DNA of 64,000 nt, taken from CAHJWH01 sp965198905 (GTDB taxonomy: Bacteria; Pseudomonadota; Alphaproteobacteria; Caulobacterales; Caulobacteraceae). Numbering within the stretch: the first letter of the stretch is position 1; every line of letters begins with the position of its first letter. Of this stretch, positions 43,680 to 53,084 are shown one piece after another. The translations under genes were made by a program, and so were the position numbers. The notes beneath the pieces are model-generated. The model was not told where the DNA came from. It made no database searches and worked only from the letters and a program-made list of their open reading frames with translations. The stretch spans positions 434,001 to 498,000 of the forward strand of contig OZ240678.1 of assembly GCA_965198905.1 (NCBI GenBank), given 5' to 3'.

Positions 43680-43740
43680 GGCGCGAAGCTACGCCGGCGC
43701 GAGCGTCTGGGGAAGGCCGCAGCGCGCTGAGACGCCCACC

Positions 43741-46700
43741 TCATGCGCCGATTTTCAGCCAGACCTGACGATGGATCAGCATGTCCTTCGGCGTCACGCG
43801 CACAAAGCGCGCCCGGGTGGCGGCCCAGGTCTCCAGCACCGCCTGGGCGCGGGGCGAGCCGGTGGCGGTGAGGTGAGCTTCGATCAGCGCCTTCAGGGCG
43901 GGTTCGTCCTGCGGCTCGACCTCGCCGGTGACGACGTTGTCGGGGTTGACGCGCAGGGCGAACAGGCCGTCCTCGTCGTGGACGAAGGCCTCGCCGCCGG
44001 TCATCCCCGCGGCGAAGTTCGGGCCGGTCCGGCCGAGCACCGCCACCAGACCGCCGGTCATGTATTCGCAGCCGTGCGCGCCGCAGCCTTCCACCACAGC
44101 GCTCGCGCCGGAATTCCTGACCGCGAACCGCTCCCCCGCTCCGCCGGCGACGAACAGACGGCCCGACGTGGCGCCGTAGAGGCAGGTGTTGCCGACCATC
44201 GGGTCGAACTCTCCGGCGAGCGGGAATCTCGGCGGCCGCACGGTGATGGTGGCGCCCGACAAGCCCTTGGCCACGTAGTCGTTGGCCTCTCCCACCAGAT
44301 CGATGCGCAGCCCCTTCACCGCAAAGGCGCCCAGGCTCTGACCCGCCGCGCCCTTCAGTTCCAGTCGCAGGTGGTCGGCGCGCAGGCCTTCGCCGAAGTT
44401 GCGCACGATCGCCGAGGAGGTGCGCGCGCCGATGGTGCGCATGGTGTTGGTCACCGAATAGCTCAGCGCCATCTTCTCGCCCCGCTCCAGCAAGGGCGCG
44501 GCGTCGGCCAGGATCTGGGTGTCGAGCGTATCCTCAGACAGCGCCTGACGAACGTCGGTCGTGTAGGGCGCGAGTGCGGCGCCCTCCACCCGGACCAGCA
44601 GCGGGTTCAGGTCGAGGTCGTCCAGGTGCATCCCTCCCCGGCTGACCTGGGTCAGCAGGTCGGTGCGGCCGATGATGTCGTCCAGCCGCGTAAAGCCTAG
44701 GGACGCCAGGATTTCGCGCACCTCCTCGGCGATGTGGGTGAAAAGGTTGATCACCTTTTCCGGGGTCCCTGTGAACTTGGCGCGCAGCTTCTCGTCCTGG
44801 GTGCAGACGCCGACGGGACAGGTGTTGGAGTGACACTGGCGCACCATCAGGCAGCCGACCGCAATCAGGGACGCGGTGCCGATGCCGAACTCCTCGGCCC
44901 CCAGCATGGCGGCGATCACCACGTCACGGCCCGTGCGGATCAGGCCGTCGGTGCGCAGGCGAACACGGTGGCGCAGGCCGTTCAGGGTCAAGACCTGATG
45001 CGCCTCGGCCAGCCCGATCTCCCAGGGACAGCCCGCCTGCTTGATGGAGGACTGGGGCGAGGCGCCGGTGCCGCCGACATTTCCGGAAACCAGGATCGTG
45101 TCCGCCTTGGCCTTGGCCACGCCGGCGGCGATGGCGCCGATGCCGGACATGGACACCAGCTTCACCGTCACCTTTGCGTCGGGATTGATCTGCTTCAGGT
45201 CGTAGATGAGCTGGGACAGGTCCTCGATGGAGTAGATGTCGTGGTGCGGCGGCGGCGAGATCAGGCTGACCCCGGGCGTGGAATGGCGCATCCGGGCGAT
45301 GAAGTCGGTCACCTTGAAGCCCGGCAACTGGCCGCCCTCGCCGGGCTTGGCGCCTTGGGCCACCTTGATCTCGATTTCGCGGCACTGGTTCAGGTATTCA
45401 GCGGTGACGCCGAAGCGGCCCGACGCGATCTGCTTGACCGCGCTGTTGGCGTTGTCGCCGTTGGGCCGGGGGCGATAGCGGTCCGGGTCCTCCCCGCCCT
45501 CGCCCGACACGGAGCGCGCGCCGATGCGGTTCATGGCGATGTTCAGCGTCTCGTGCGCCTCGGGCGACAGGGCGCCCAGCGACATGCCGGGGGTGACGAA
45601 GCGCTTGCGCAGTCCGTTGACGCTCTCTACCGCCTCGATGGGCAGGGTCTCCCGGTCGGAGCGCCAGGCCAGCAGGTCGCGCAACGACACCGGCCGCGCC
45701 TCGCGCACCATCTTGGAATAGGCCTTGAAGCTCTTGAACTCGCCGGTGTTGCAGGCGTGCTGGAGGGTGTGGATCAGCGCGGCCTCATAGGCGTGGTTCT
45801 CGCCCGAGGACCTCACCTTGTAGAAGCCGCCCAGCGGGATCACAGCCCGCGCCGGCGTCCAGGCCACCTCCTGCTCCTCCACCATCCGGGCTTCCAGACC
45901 CGCAAGCCCCATGCCGGAGATGCGCGAGGTCATGCCGGGGAAGAACTCCGCCACCAGCGCTCTGCTCAGCCCCACCGCCTCGAACTCATAGGCCCCGCGG
46001 TACGACGAGATGACCGAGATGCCCTTCTTGGCCAGGATCTTCAGCAGGCCCGCCTCGATGGCGCGCTTGTAGTTCAGCACCGCGTCGCGAAGGCCCAGAC
46101 CCCGATACAGGCCGCGGTCCAGCCGATCCTGGAGCGTCTCCTGGGCCAGATAGGCGTTCACCGCGGTCGCGCCGACACCGACCATCACAGCGAACTGGTG
46201 GCTGTCCACCACGCCCGCCGAGCGCACGATCAGCGAAACGTAGGAGCGCAGACCCTCGTCAACCAGGCGAGCATGAACGCCGCCGACCGCCAGGATCATG
46301 GGCAGCGGCACGCGCGCCTCTCCGCTCGCCTCGTCGGTCAGCACGATCTGGGCCGCGCCGCCCCGGACGGCGTGGATCGCCTCTCCTCGGATACGGTCCA
46401 GGGCGGCGCGCAGCGCATCGCCGGGCCGAGCCTCGGGCGCGGGCGCGGGCATGGTGCAGTCGATCACCGCCACCCGGCTCTCGCCGAACTGGGCCAGCAT
46501 CCGCTCGTACATGCCGGTGGTGAGCACCGGGCTGGAGAGCACGAACACTTCGGTCTGGCCCTCGTCCTGAGCCAAGATGTTGCCGAGGTTCTTGAACCGC
46601 GTCTTCAGACTCATGGTCGCCCCTTCGCGCAGGGGATCGATCGGGGGATTGGTGACCTGGGCGAAGTTCTGCCGGAAATAGTCCGACAACGGACGGATGC

Positions 46701-48240
46701 GGGAGGAGACGACCGCGAGCGGGCTGTCGTCGCCCATCGAACCGATGGCCTCCTTGCCGTCGAGCACCATGGGATCGACGATCATCTCGATCTGCTCGGA
46801 GGTCATGCCGGCGGCGGCCTGCCGGCGCGCCAGGGCTTCGCCCTCGAAGCGGCGGGGCTCCGGCCCTGGGCCGATGCGGTCCTCCAGCTCCACCATGTTG
46901 CCGAGCCAGCGGGTGTAGGGGTGGCTTTCCGCCAGTTCGTCGATGATCTCGCGCTCGGTGTAGAGCCGCCCCGCCTGCAGATCGACCGCCACCATGCCGC
47001 CGGGGGAGACGTGGAGGCGACGAAGGACGCGCTCGTCGCTGATCCCGGTCATGCCGGCCTCCGACCCCGCGATCAGCAGGCCGTCCACCGTCTGGGTGAG
47101 GCGCAGCGGGCGAAGGCCGTTCCTGTCCTTGCCCGCCAGCACCCAGCGCCCGTCGGTGGCGCAGATGGCGGCAGGGCCGTCCCAGGGCTCCATCACCGCG
47201 TTGCAATAGGCGTAGAGCGCGCGGTGCGTCTCCGGCATGCGGCCGTCGTCGTTGGACCAGGCCTCCGGCATCAGCAGGGCCTTGACCATGGGCGCAGGCC
47301 GTCCCGCCCGCACCAGCATCTCGTAGACGTTGTCGAGCGCGGCGGAGTCCGAGCCGCCCGGCCGCACCACGGGCTTGACGATGTCGCCATGCTCGCCGAA
47401 GGCGTCCGCCGCCATGCGGATTTCGTGGCTCTTCATCCAGTTGATGTTGCCGCGCACGGTGTTGATCTCGCCGTTGTGGGCGAGCATGCGCAGCGGCTGG
47501 GCCAGCCGCCATTCGGGAAAGGTGTTGGTGGAGTAGCGGGCGTGGAAGATCGCCACCGCGGCCTCGAAGCGCGGATCACGCAGGTCGGGATAGAAGCCGT
47601 CCACGTCGCCGCAGCGGAACATGCCCTTGTAGATCAGCGACTTGGCCGACAGCGAGCAGATGTAGAAACCTTGCAGGTGCGCCTCCTGCACCCGTTGCTC
47701 GATCCGGCGGCGGCAGAGATACAGCGCCCGCTCAAGCTGCTCGCCGTCTACGCCGTCGGGTGCTGCGAGCATGATCTGCTCGATCTCGGGCCGCACCGCT
47801 GCGGCCCGCTCGCCGAGGACGGAGCTGTCGATCGGCGCCTGGCGCCAGCCGTAGATGTAGAAGCCGAAGCGCAGCACCTCGGCCTCGACGATGGTGCGCG
47901 CCAGCTCCTGGGCGGCGAGGTCGGTGCGCGGCAGGAAGATCATGCCGACCGCGATGGGGCCGGGGCGGACCTTGTGGCCGATGCGCGAGACCTGCTCGGC
48001 GAAGAAGGCCTGGGGCACGCTGACCATGACGCCCGCGCCGTCGCCGGTCTTGCCGTCGGCGTCCACCGCGCCCCGGTGCCAGACCGCCTTCAGCGCGGCG
48101 ATCGCCAGTTCGACCACCTCGCGTCTCGGCTTGCCGTCGATGGCGCAGACGAAGCCCGTGCCGCAGGCGTCGTGCTCCGACGAAGGGTCGTAGGCGTTCG
48201 CCTCGACCAGACGGTCACGGTTGGCGAGGTAGGCGTCCAT
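43741..48240 (-). CDS. gltB: Glutamate synthase [NADPH] large subunit (GltB)
   Basis: About 1500 residues. The N-terminal glutaminase domain opens with DPSSEHDACGTGFVC, whose cysteine is the catalytic nucleophile and is normally exposed by processing; the N-terminal text before it is about 25 residues. A central domain and the FMN/Fe-S synthase domain follow (SGEGGEDPDRY, GAKPGEGGQLPGFKV, SISPPPHHDIYSIEDL-type text, then CPVGVCTQDE), and the C-terminal beta-helix ends the chain. I took the ATG at 48240 with GGAGG nine bases upstream; two further in-frame ATGs lie within 18 bases. Works with GltD. Confidence 0.96.
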   Translation of the reverse strand: MDAYLANRDRLVEANAYDPSSEHDACGTGFVCAIDGKPRREVVELAIAALKAVWHRGAVDADGKTGDGAGVMVSVPQAFFAEQVSRIGHKVRPGPIAVGMIFLPRTDLAAQELARTIVEAEVLRFGFYIYGWRQAPIDSSVLGERAAAVRPEIEQIMLAAPDGVDGEQLERALYLCRRRIEQRVQEAHLQGFYICSLSAKSLIYKGMFRCGDVDGFYPDLRDPRFEAAVAIFHARYSTNTFPEWRLAQPLRMLAHNGEINTVRGNINWMKSHEIRMAADAFGEHGDIVKPVVRPGGSDSAALDNVYEMLVRAGRPAPMVKALLMPEAWSNDDGRMPETHRALYAYCNAVMEPWDGPAAICATDGRWVLAGKDRNGLRPLRLTQTVDGLLIAGSEAGMTGISDERVLRRLHVSPGGMVAVDLQAGRLYTEREIIDELAESHPYTRWLGNMVELEDRIGPGPEPRRFEGEALARRQAAAGMTSEQIEMIVDPMVLDGKEAIGSMGDDSPLAVVSSRIRPLSDYFRQNFAQVTNPPIDPLREGATMSLKTRFKNLGNILAQDEGQTEVFVLSSPVLTTGMYERMLAQFGESRVAVIDCTMPAPAPEARPGDALRAALDRIRGEAIHAVRGGAAQIVLTDEASGEARVPLPMILAVGGVHARLVDEGLRSYVSLIVRSAGVVDSHQFAVMVGVGATAVNAYLAQETLQDRLDRGLYRGLGLRDAVLNYKRAIEAGLLKILAKKGISVISSYRGAYEFEAVGLSRALVAEFFPGMTSRISGMGLAGLEARMVEEQEVAWTPARAVIPLGGFYKVRSSGENHAYEAALIHTLQHACNTGEFKSFKAYSKMVREARPVSLRDLLAWRSDRETLPIEAVESVNGLRKRFVTPGMSLGALSPEAHETLNIAMNRIGARSVSGEGGEDPDRYRPRPNGDNANSAVKQIASGRFGVTAEYLNQCREIEIKVAQGAKPGEGGQLPGFKVTDFIARMRHSTPGVSLISPPPHHDIYSIEDLSQLIYDLKQINPDAKVTVKLVSMSGIGAIAAGVAKAKADTILVSGNVGGTGASPQSSIKQAGCPWEIGLAEAHQVLTLNGLRHRVRLRTDGLIRTGRDVVIAAMLGAEEFGIGTASLIAVGCLMVRQCHSNTCPVGVCTQDEKLRAKFTGTPEKVINLFTHIAEEVREILASLGFTRLDDIIGRTDLLTQVSRGGMHLDDLDLNPLLVRVEGAALAPYTTDVRQALSEDTLDTQILADAAPLLERGEKMALSYSVTNTMRTIGARTSSAIVRNFGEGLRADHLRLELKGAAGQSLGAFAVKGLRIDLVGEANDYVAKGLSGATITVRPPRFPLAGEFDPMVGNTCLYGATSGRLFVAGGAGERFAVRNSGASAVVEGCGAHGCEYMTGGLVAVLGRTGPNFAAGMTGGEAFVHDEDGLFALRVNPDNVVTGEVEPQDEPALKALIEAHLTATGSPRAQAVLETWAATRARFVRVTPKDMLIHRQVWLKIGA

Positions 48241-48247
48241 CTCGCTC

Positions 48248-48413
48248 ATCCTCCCCATCGCAGATGGGGAGGCGTCGGCGGAGCCGACGGAGGGGCCGCG
48301 GGGGCGCGCGGAAACCGCGGCCGAAACGCTGGCGTTCCGATCGGCTGCGCCGACGGGCCCCCTCCCCCCCTCCGGGGGACTCCCCCACGCTGCGCGTAGG
48401 GGAGATCATGGAG
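48248..48413. repeat. Family 2 palindromic repeat, inverted pair (gltD-gltB gap)
   Basis: ATCCTCCCCatcgcagatGGGGAGG followed by a GCGTCGGCGGAGCCGACGGAGGGG arm, an interior GC-rich part, and an inverted arm ending TCCGGGGG...TAGGGGAGATC. It fills nearly all of the 187-base gltD-gltB gap and extends almost to the gltB ribosome-binding site, which is probably part of the repeat. Same family as at 4.2 and 52.6 kb. Confidence 0.75.
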
Positions 48414-48427
48414 CGCTTTCCCCTCTG

Positions 48428-49879
48428 TCACGCCGCCACCTCCTGCATCTGAAGCGGCAGGCCGGCGCGGGTGCGTAGGTGCTGGTCGATGGCGAGCGCG
48501 GCGTCCTGGCCGTCGCGCACCGCCCAGACCACCAGCGACGCGCCACGCACGATGTCGCCGCCGGCGAACACGCCCGGCAGGCTCGTCATCTTGTCTTCGT
48601 CCACCGTGATCGTGCCCCCGGAGGCGACCCGCAGCTCCGGGGCGTCGAACAGCGTGGGCAGGTCTTCCGGGTCGAAGCCCAGGGCTTCAATGACCAGCTG
48701 GGCCGCTACGTCGAACTCCGCGCCGACGATCTCCTCCACGGAGCGGCGACCGCTCATGTCCGGCGCGCTCAGACGCATACGGATCGCACGCACGTGGTTC
48801 ACCGCTTGCGGGTCGCCGTGGATGGCCTTGGGCGCGGCGAGCCACTTGAAGCGCACGCCCTCCTCCTCCGCATTGGCCACCTCGCGGGCCGAGCCCGGCA
48901 TGTTGGCGCGATCCCGCCTGTAGAGGCAGGTGACCGAGCGGGCGCCCTGGCGGACGGCCGTGCGCACGCAGTCCATGGTGGTGTCACCGCCGCCGATGAC
49001 CACCACGTCACGGCCCTTGGCGTTCAGCTCGCCGCTGTGGAAGGCCGGCACGTCGTCGCCGAAGTTCAGCCGGTTCGAGGCGATCAGGTAGTCGAGCGCC
49101 CGCACCACCGCGTCCGATCCCACCCCCGGACCGCTCAGCCGGCGCGCCTTGTAGACGCCCGTGCCGATGAAGACCGCGTCGTGCCGCTCGCGAAGCTCGG
49201 CCAGCGTGGCGTCGCGGCCGACCTCGAAATCGGGGATCAGGGTCACGCCGCTGTCGGCCAGCCGCTGGGTCCGCCGCATCACCACCGGCTTCTCCAGCTT
49301 GAAGCCCGGAATGCCGTAGGTGAGCAGCCCGCCCGGCCGGTCGTAGCGGTCGTAGATGGTCACCTGATAGCCCAGCCTGCGCAGCCAATCGGCCGCCGCG
49401 ATCCCTGCAGGCCCAGCGCCGATGATCCCCACCGACTGGGTCTTCTCGTCGACCGGCGTGATCGGCTTGATCCAGCCCTCAGCCCAAGCGGTGTCGTTGA
49501 TGTAGCGCTCCACCGCCCCGATGGTGACGCCGGTCCAGCCCGACTGCTCCAGCACGCAGGCGCCCTCGCACAGCCGATCCTGCGGGCAGATGCGGCCGCA
49601 GACTTCCGGCAGGGCGCTGGTCGCCTCCGACAGCGCCCACGCCTCCTGCATCCGCCCGTCGGCGGCCAGGCGCAGCCAGTCCGGGATGTTGTTGTGCAGC
49701 GGACAGCCGGTCTGGCAGAAGGGCACCCCGCATTGAGAGCAGCGCGAAGCCTGGTTTCCGCTCTGCGCGGGGTTGAAGCCGGTGTAGATCTCCTGGAAAT
49801 CATCGGCGCGCTCCACCACTGTCCGCTTGTTGGGCGACGACGGCGCGATGGTCGCGAATTCCGACATGCGTTGGGTCAT
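48428..49879 (-). CDS. gltD: Glutamate synthase small subunit (GltD)
   Basis: 483 residues, FAD/NADPH-dependent electron-donor subunit for GltB. N-terminal Fe-S segment with CSQCGVPFCQTGCPLHNNIPDWL and CGRICPQDRLCEGACV; FAD motif IIGAGPAGIAAADWLRRLG; NADPH motif VVIGGGDTTMDCVRTAVRQGA. ATG at 49879 has GAGG five bases upstream; a second ATG at 49867 is possible. It is the first gene of a gltD-gltB pair and is divergent from fdhD. Confidence 0.96.
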   Translation of the reverse strand: MTQRMSEFATIAPSSPNKRTVVERADDFQEIYTGFNPAQSGNQASRCSQCGVPFCQTGCPLHNNIPDWLRLAADGRMQEAWALSEATSALPEVCGRICPQDRLCEGACVLEQSGWTGVTIGAVERYINDTAWAEGWIKPITPVDEKTQSVGIIGAGPAGIAAADWLRRLGYQVTIYDRYDRPGGLLTYGIPGFKLEKPVVMRRTQRLADSGVTLIPDFEVGRDATLAELRERHDAVFIGTGVYKARRLSGPGVGSDAVVRALDYLIASNRLNFGDDVPAFHSGELNAKGRDVVVIGGGDTTMDCVRTAVRQGARSVTCLYRRDRANMPGSAREVANAEEEGVRFKWLAAPKAIHGDPQAVNHVRAIRMRLSAPDMSGRRSVEEIVGAEFDVAAQLVIEALGFDPEDLPTLFDAPELRVASGGTITVDEDKMTSLPGVFAGGDIVRGASLVVWAVRDGQDAALAIDQHLRTRAGLPLQMQEVAA

Positions 49880-50009
49880 GATGGCCTCGCGCGCGATGAG
49901 GGATGCAGGATAGGCGAACGGAACAAATAGGCGAAATTTCCCTCAGGCAAACCCTTTGATGGCAGGTCGAGGCATAAAACACCGCAATGCGGCGTCCGCC
50001 GGGGTGAAC

Positions 50010-50846
50010 ATGGGTGCGGGAGACGATGGCTCGATGGAGACGGCCGTCGCCGACGGCTGGCGCGAGGCGGTGCGCACGCGATGGAAGGCCGACGGGGGGG
50101 CCGCGTCCGGGTCGAGGCCCCTGCCGAACGAGACGCCCGTCGCGATCGTATATGACGCCTCCACCTATGCGGTGATGATGGCGACGCCGCTGGACTTGGA
50201 GGACTTCGCGCTGGGCCTCAGCCTGACCGAAGGCGTGATCGACGCCTGCGGTGAAATCGCCGCCATGGACATCGCGCCGAACGCTCTGGGGATCGAGGTG
50301 CGCGTCTGGCTGAAGCCGGGAAGCCGGGTCGCCCTGGCGGATCGCCGCCGCAGGCTCGCCGGCCCGACAGGGTGCGGGCTCTGCGGGATCGACAGCCTGG
50401 CGGAGGCGGCGCGAACATCTCCGAGGGTATCGGCCGGGCTGAGGCTGGCGCCGGCGGACGTGTTGGCGGCCTTGGCGGACTTGGAGGGCGCCCAGGTTCT
50501 GGGCCCGCAAACGCGCGCGGTCCACGCCGCGGCTTTCTGGGCGCCTGGCGCAGGTCTGATCGCGCTGCGCGAGGACGTCGGCCGGCACAATGCGCTGGAC
50601 AAGCTGGCTGGCGCGTTGGCGCGCGCGGGCGTCAAAGGGACTGGAGGGGCTGTGGTGCTGACCAGCCGGGTTTCCGTGGAGATGGTGCAGAAGGCGGCGG
50701 TGATCGGTGCGGGACTGCTGATCGCCCTCTCCGCCCCCACGACCCTGGCGGTCAAGACCGCGGAGGCGGCAGGAATCACGCTGATCGCGGTCGCCAGATC
50801 GGACGGGTTCGAGGTCTTCACGGGTCCAGAACGGATCGCCTGGTGA
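50010..50846 (+). CDS. fdhD: Formate dehydrogenase accessory sulfurtransferase FdhD
   Basis: Transfers sulfur to the molybdenum cofactor of formate dehydrogenases. The sulfur-carrier cysteines are in TGCGLCGID (residues near 115). Other family text: LPNETPVAIVYDA, LSLTEGVI, FWAPGAGLIALREDVGRHNALDKLAG and TSRVSVEMVQKAA. The start is uncertain among ATG 50010, ATG 50034 and TTG 49956; family length (about 270-280) favours 50010. mobA starts ten bases after its stop. No formate dehydrogenase genes lie in the window. Confidence 0.9.
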   Translation: MGAGDDGSMETAVADGWREAVRTRWKADGGAASGSRPLPNETPVAIVYDASTYAVMMATPLDLEDFALGLSLTEGVIDACGEIAAMDIAPNALGIEVRVWLKPGSRVALADRRRRLAGPTGCGLCGIDSLAEAARTSPRVSAGLRLAPADVLAALADLEGAQVLGPQTRAVHAAAFWAPGAGLIALREDVGRHNALDKLAGALARAGVKGTGGAVVLTSRVSVEMVQKAAVIGAGLLIALSAPTTLAVKTAEAAGITLIAVARSDGFEVFTGPERIAW

Positions 50847-50856
50847 CCGGCGGTCG

Positions 50857-51432
50857 ATGATCTGCGGTCTGGTCCTGGCGGGCGGTCGATCGAGCCGCTT
50901 CGGGCACGAAAAAGCGATGGCGACGCTCGGTGGAAAACCTCTTATCGCCTGGGTGGTCGGAGCACTGGAGCAGCGGGCGTCACCGATCGCAGTCAGCGCC
51001 CCCAACCAGACAGGAGCCGCAGCGTTCGCACGAACCCGAGGTCTCGCCTGTCTGAGTGACCCGGTCGAACTTCACGCCGGACCGTTGCTGGGAGTAAAAT
51101 CTGGGCTCCTGTGGGCCAGATCCCTGGCCGCGGACTGGCTTGTCACAGTCCCCTGCGACACCCCGTTCCTACCTCCGAGCCTTGTCGCCCGCCTGTCGAC
51201 TGAGCAAACGCCCGGCGGGGCCTTCGCTGTTACAGATAAGGGCGACCATCCTCTCTGCGCGCTATGGCCGGTGACTGCCCTCCCGCTGAATTGGGAGGGC
51301 CACCCACCCGTTCGAGACATCCTGCACCACCTAGGTGCGGCGAGGGTCATCTTCGAAGACGCCGAGGCCTTCGAAAATCTCAACACGCCCGAAGACTTCA
51401 GCCGCGCGCAGTTACGGCTGAAGCCTCGATAG
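50857..51432 (+). CDS. mobA: Molybdenum cofactor guanylyltransferase (MobA)
   Basis: 191 residues. N-terminal nucleotide-binding loop LAGGRSSRFGHEKAM, then GPLLGVKSGLLWA and the metal-binding VPCDTPFLPP. It adds GMP to molybdopterin, giving the bis-MGD cofactor used by formate dehydrogenases, so the pairing with fdhD makes functional sense. Starts ten bases after fdhD, likely the same transcript. Converges on the DUF3309 micro-gene with 20 bases between. Confidence 0.94.
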   Translation: MICGLVLAGGRSSRFGHEKAMATLGGKPLIAWVVGALEQRASPIAVSAPNQTGAAAFARTRGLACLSDPVELHAGPLLGVKSGLLWARSLAADWLVTVPCDTPFLPPSLVARLSTEQTPGGAFAVTDKGDHPLCALWPVTALPLNWEGHPPVRDILHHLGAARVIFEDAEAFENLNTPEDFSRAQLRLKPR

Positions 51433-51452
51433 CCGCCCCCGCGGGGCCGTAA

Positions 51453-51614
51453 TCAGATGACGTGAAGCAGCCAGAGGACGATCAGAACGACGACGATCAG
51501 CCCGAGCCCGCCGCTGGGGTAGTAGCCCCACGATCGGCCCGAGTTCCAGCCCATCGAGGGCAGGGCGCCGATCAAGGCCAGGATCACCACGATGATCAGA
51601 ATGGTCTCAAGCAT
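51453..51614 (-). CDS. DUF3309 family micro-protein
   Basis: A 53-residue gene below usual ORF cut-offs. It reads MLETILIIVVILALIGALPS, then GWNSGRSWGYYPSGGLGLI and VVVLIVLWLLHVI. Two short membrane segments around a Gly/Trp/Tyr-rich turn are the DUF3309 pattern, common in alphaproteobacteria. A run of Gs precedes the ATG at about eight bases. Role unknown; likely an inner-membrane protein. Confidence 0.82.
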   Translation of the reverse strand: MLETILIIVVILALIGALPSMGWNSGRSWGYYPSGGLGLIVVVLIVLWLLHVI

Positions 51615-51728
51615 GACAACCCCCTTTGATGGACACTTCAGACGTGGCGGTGTCGCCCTGCGCCTGATCCAGCAAACGGCAACGCTTGTTTCGGGTTCCG
51701 CAGCGCTGGCCGCGCCCCCTACCGCCCG

Positions 51729-53081
51729 TCAGCCTATGAACAGGGTGGCGGGGTGTTCGAGCAGCCCTTTCAGCGTCTGGATGAACTCTGCGGCGTCCCA
51801 GCCGTCGACCACCCGGTGATCGAAGGAGGAGGAGACGTTCATCATCTTCCTGACCACGATCTGCCCGTGACGCACCACCGGCCGCTCCACGATCTTGTTC
51901 GGCCCGACGATGGCCACCTCGGGATGGTTGATCACCGGGGTGTGCACCAGGCCGCCTAAAGGACCCAGACTGGTCAGGGTGATAGTCGAGCCGGACAGCT
52001 CAGCCGCCGTCGCCTTGCCCTCCCGGGTGGCCTTGGCCAGGCGTCCAACCTCGCTGGCGAGCGCCCAGACATCGTGGCGCTCGGCATGACGGATCACCGG
52101 GACGATCAATCCGTTCGGCGTCTGGGTGGCCATGCCGAGGTGTACGGCTGAGTAGCGGCGCACGATCCCCGCCTCGTCGTCATAGCGGGCGTTGATCTGG
52201 GGGAAGTCGGGCAGCGCCTTGACCAGGGCGCGGATCATGAAGGGCAGGAAGGTCAGCTTGGGCTGGTCGGCGTGCTTGGTGGCGTTCAGATGGACGCGCA
52301 GCTCTTCCAGTTCGGTGACGTCGCACTCCTCCATGTAGGCGAAGTGGGGGATGCGTCGCTTGGCCTCCGACATCTTCTCCGCGATCTTGCGGCGAAGGCC
52401 GATGACCTTGACCTCGGTGATCTGGTCACGGGTGACTGCGGGAGGCCTGGCGGTTTGCGGCTGCTCGACGTGGGCGTCGAAGTCCTCGCGGGTGATGCGG
52501 CCATCGGAACCGGTGCCCTGCACCTCGGCGAGCTGCACGCCCGCCTCACGGGCGCGGCGGCGGATCGCCGGCGAGGTCAGGGGACGCTCGGGCGGGCTCT
52601 CGAAGAAGGACGGCGCGGTGGAGCCCCCTCCACCAGGCTTCGCCTGGTCCCCCTCCCCCAGGGGGGGAGGATCGAGAGCGGCTGATCCTCCCCCCGTGGG
52701 GGAGGTGGCGGCGAAGCCGATGGAGGGGGCCTCCGGGCGTTCCGTCTTCGGCGTCGTAGGCGGCGCTTGGCGCGCCTCGGCGTTGCGCTGACCCGAAGGG
52801 TTCGGCACGCCCATCACCGGCTCCGCCGCAGGCGCGCCGCTGTCGGTCTCGAACTCCACGATCGGGCCGCCGACGGCGAACATCTCGCCCGGCTCGCCCC
52901 GGCGCTCCACGATCTTCCCGGAGACGGGCGAGGTGATCTCCACCGTCGCCTTGTCGGTCATCACGTCGACGAGGGGCTGGTCCTCCTCGACCTGATCGCC
53001 GACGGCCACGTGCCAGGCGACGATCTCGGCTTCGGCCGTGCCCTCGCCGACGTCGGGCAGGCGGAAGATGAAGCGGGACAT
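51729..53081 (-). CDS. bkdB: Branched-chain 2-oxoacid dehydrogenase E2 (lipoamide acyltransferase)
   Basis: 450 residues, core of the complex. Lipoyl domain 1-80 with the lipoylated Lys44 in MTDKATVEI; a linker; a peripheral-subunit-binding domain at about 169-205 (SPAIRRRAREAGVQLAEVQGTGSDGRI); and the catalytic domain with active His422 and Asp426 in SFDHRVVDGWD. Linker residues about 118-155 are encoded by a family 2 repeat. It acts with E1 alpha and beta encoded upstream; the E3 gene is not in the window. A pyruvate-specific E2 is less likely given the separate E1 subunits and gene order. Confidence 0.92.
   Translation of the reverse strand: MSRFIFRLPDVGEGTAEAEIVAWHVAVGDQVEEDQPLVDVMTDKATVEITSPVSGKIVERRGEPGEMFAVGGPIVEFETDSGAPAAEPVMGVPNPSGQRNAEARQAPPTTPKTERPEAPSIGFAATSPTGGGSAALDPPPLGEGDQAKPGGGGSTAPSFFESPPERPLTSPAIRRRAREAGVQLAEVQGTGSDGRITREDFDAHVEQPQTARPPAVTRDQITEVKVIGLRRKIAEKMSEAKRRIPHFAYMEECDVTELEELRVHLNATKHADQPKLTFLPFMIRALVKALPDFPQINARYDDEAGIVRRYSAVHLGMATQTPNGLIVPVIRHAERHDVWALASEVGRLAKATREGKATAAELSGSTITLTSLGPLGGLVHTPVINHPEVAIVGPNKIVERPVVRHGQIVVRKMMNVSSSFDHRVVDGWDAAEFIQTLKGLLEHPATLFIG
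52622..52731. repeat. Family 2 palindromic repeat inside the E2 coding sequence
   Basis: An inverted pair: GAGCCCCCTCCACC...GGGGGGAGGATC at 52622-52672 and GATCCTCCCCCcgtGGGGGAGG...GGAGGGGGCC at 52684-52731. It is in frame and encodes IGFAATSPTGGGSAALDPPP and LGEGDQAKPGGGGST in the linker between lipoyl and subunit-binding domains. The reading frame is intact, so the repeat is translated. Confidence 0.82.
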
Positions 53082-53084
53082 GGC

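Noticed and set aside
44734..48399. A 1221-codon open frame on the plus strand opposite gltB.
   Set aside because: It lies entirely antisense to a clear gltB, its translation shows no family motifs and is Arg/Gly/His-rich, as expected from the mirror of high-GC codons.
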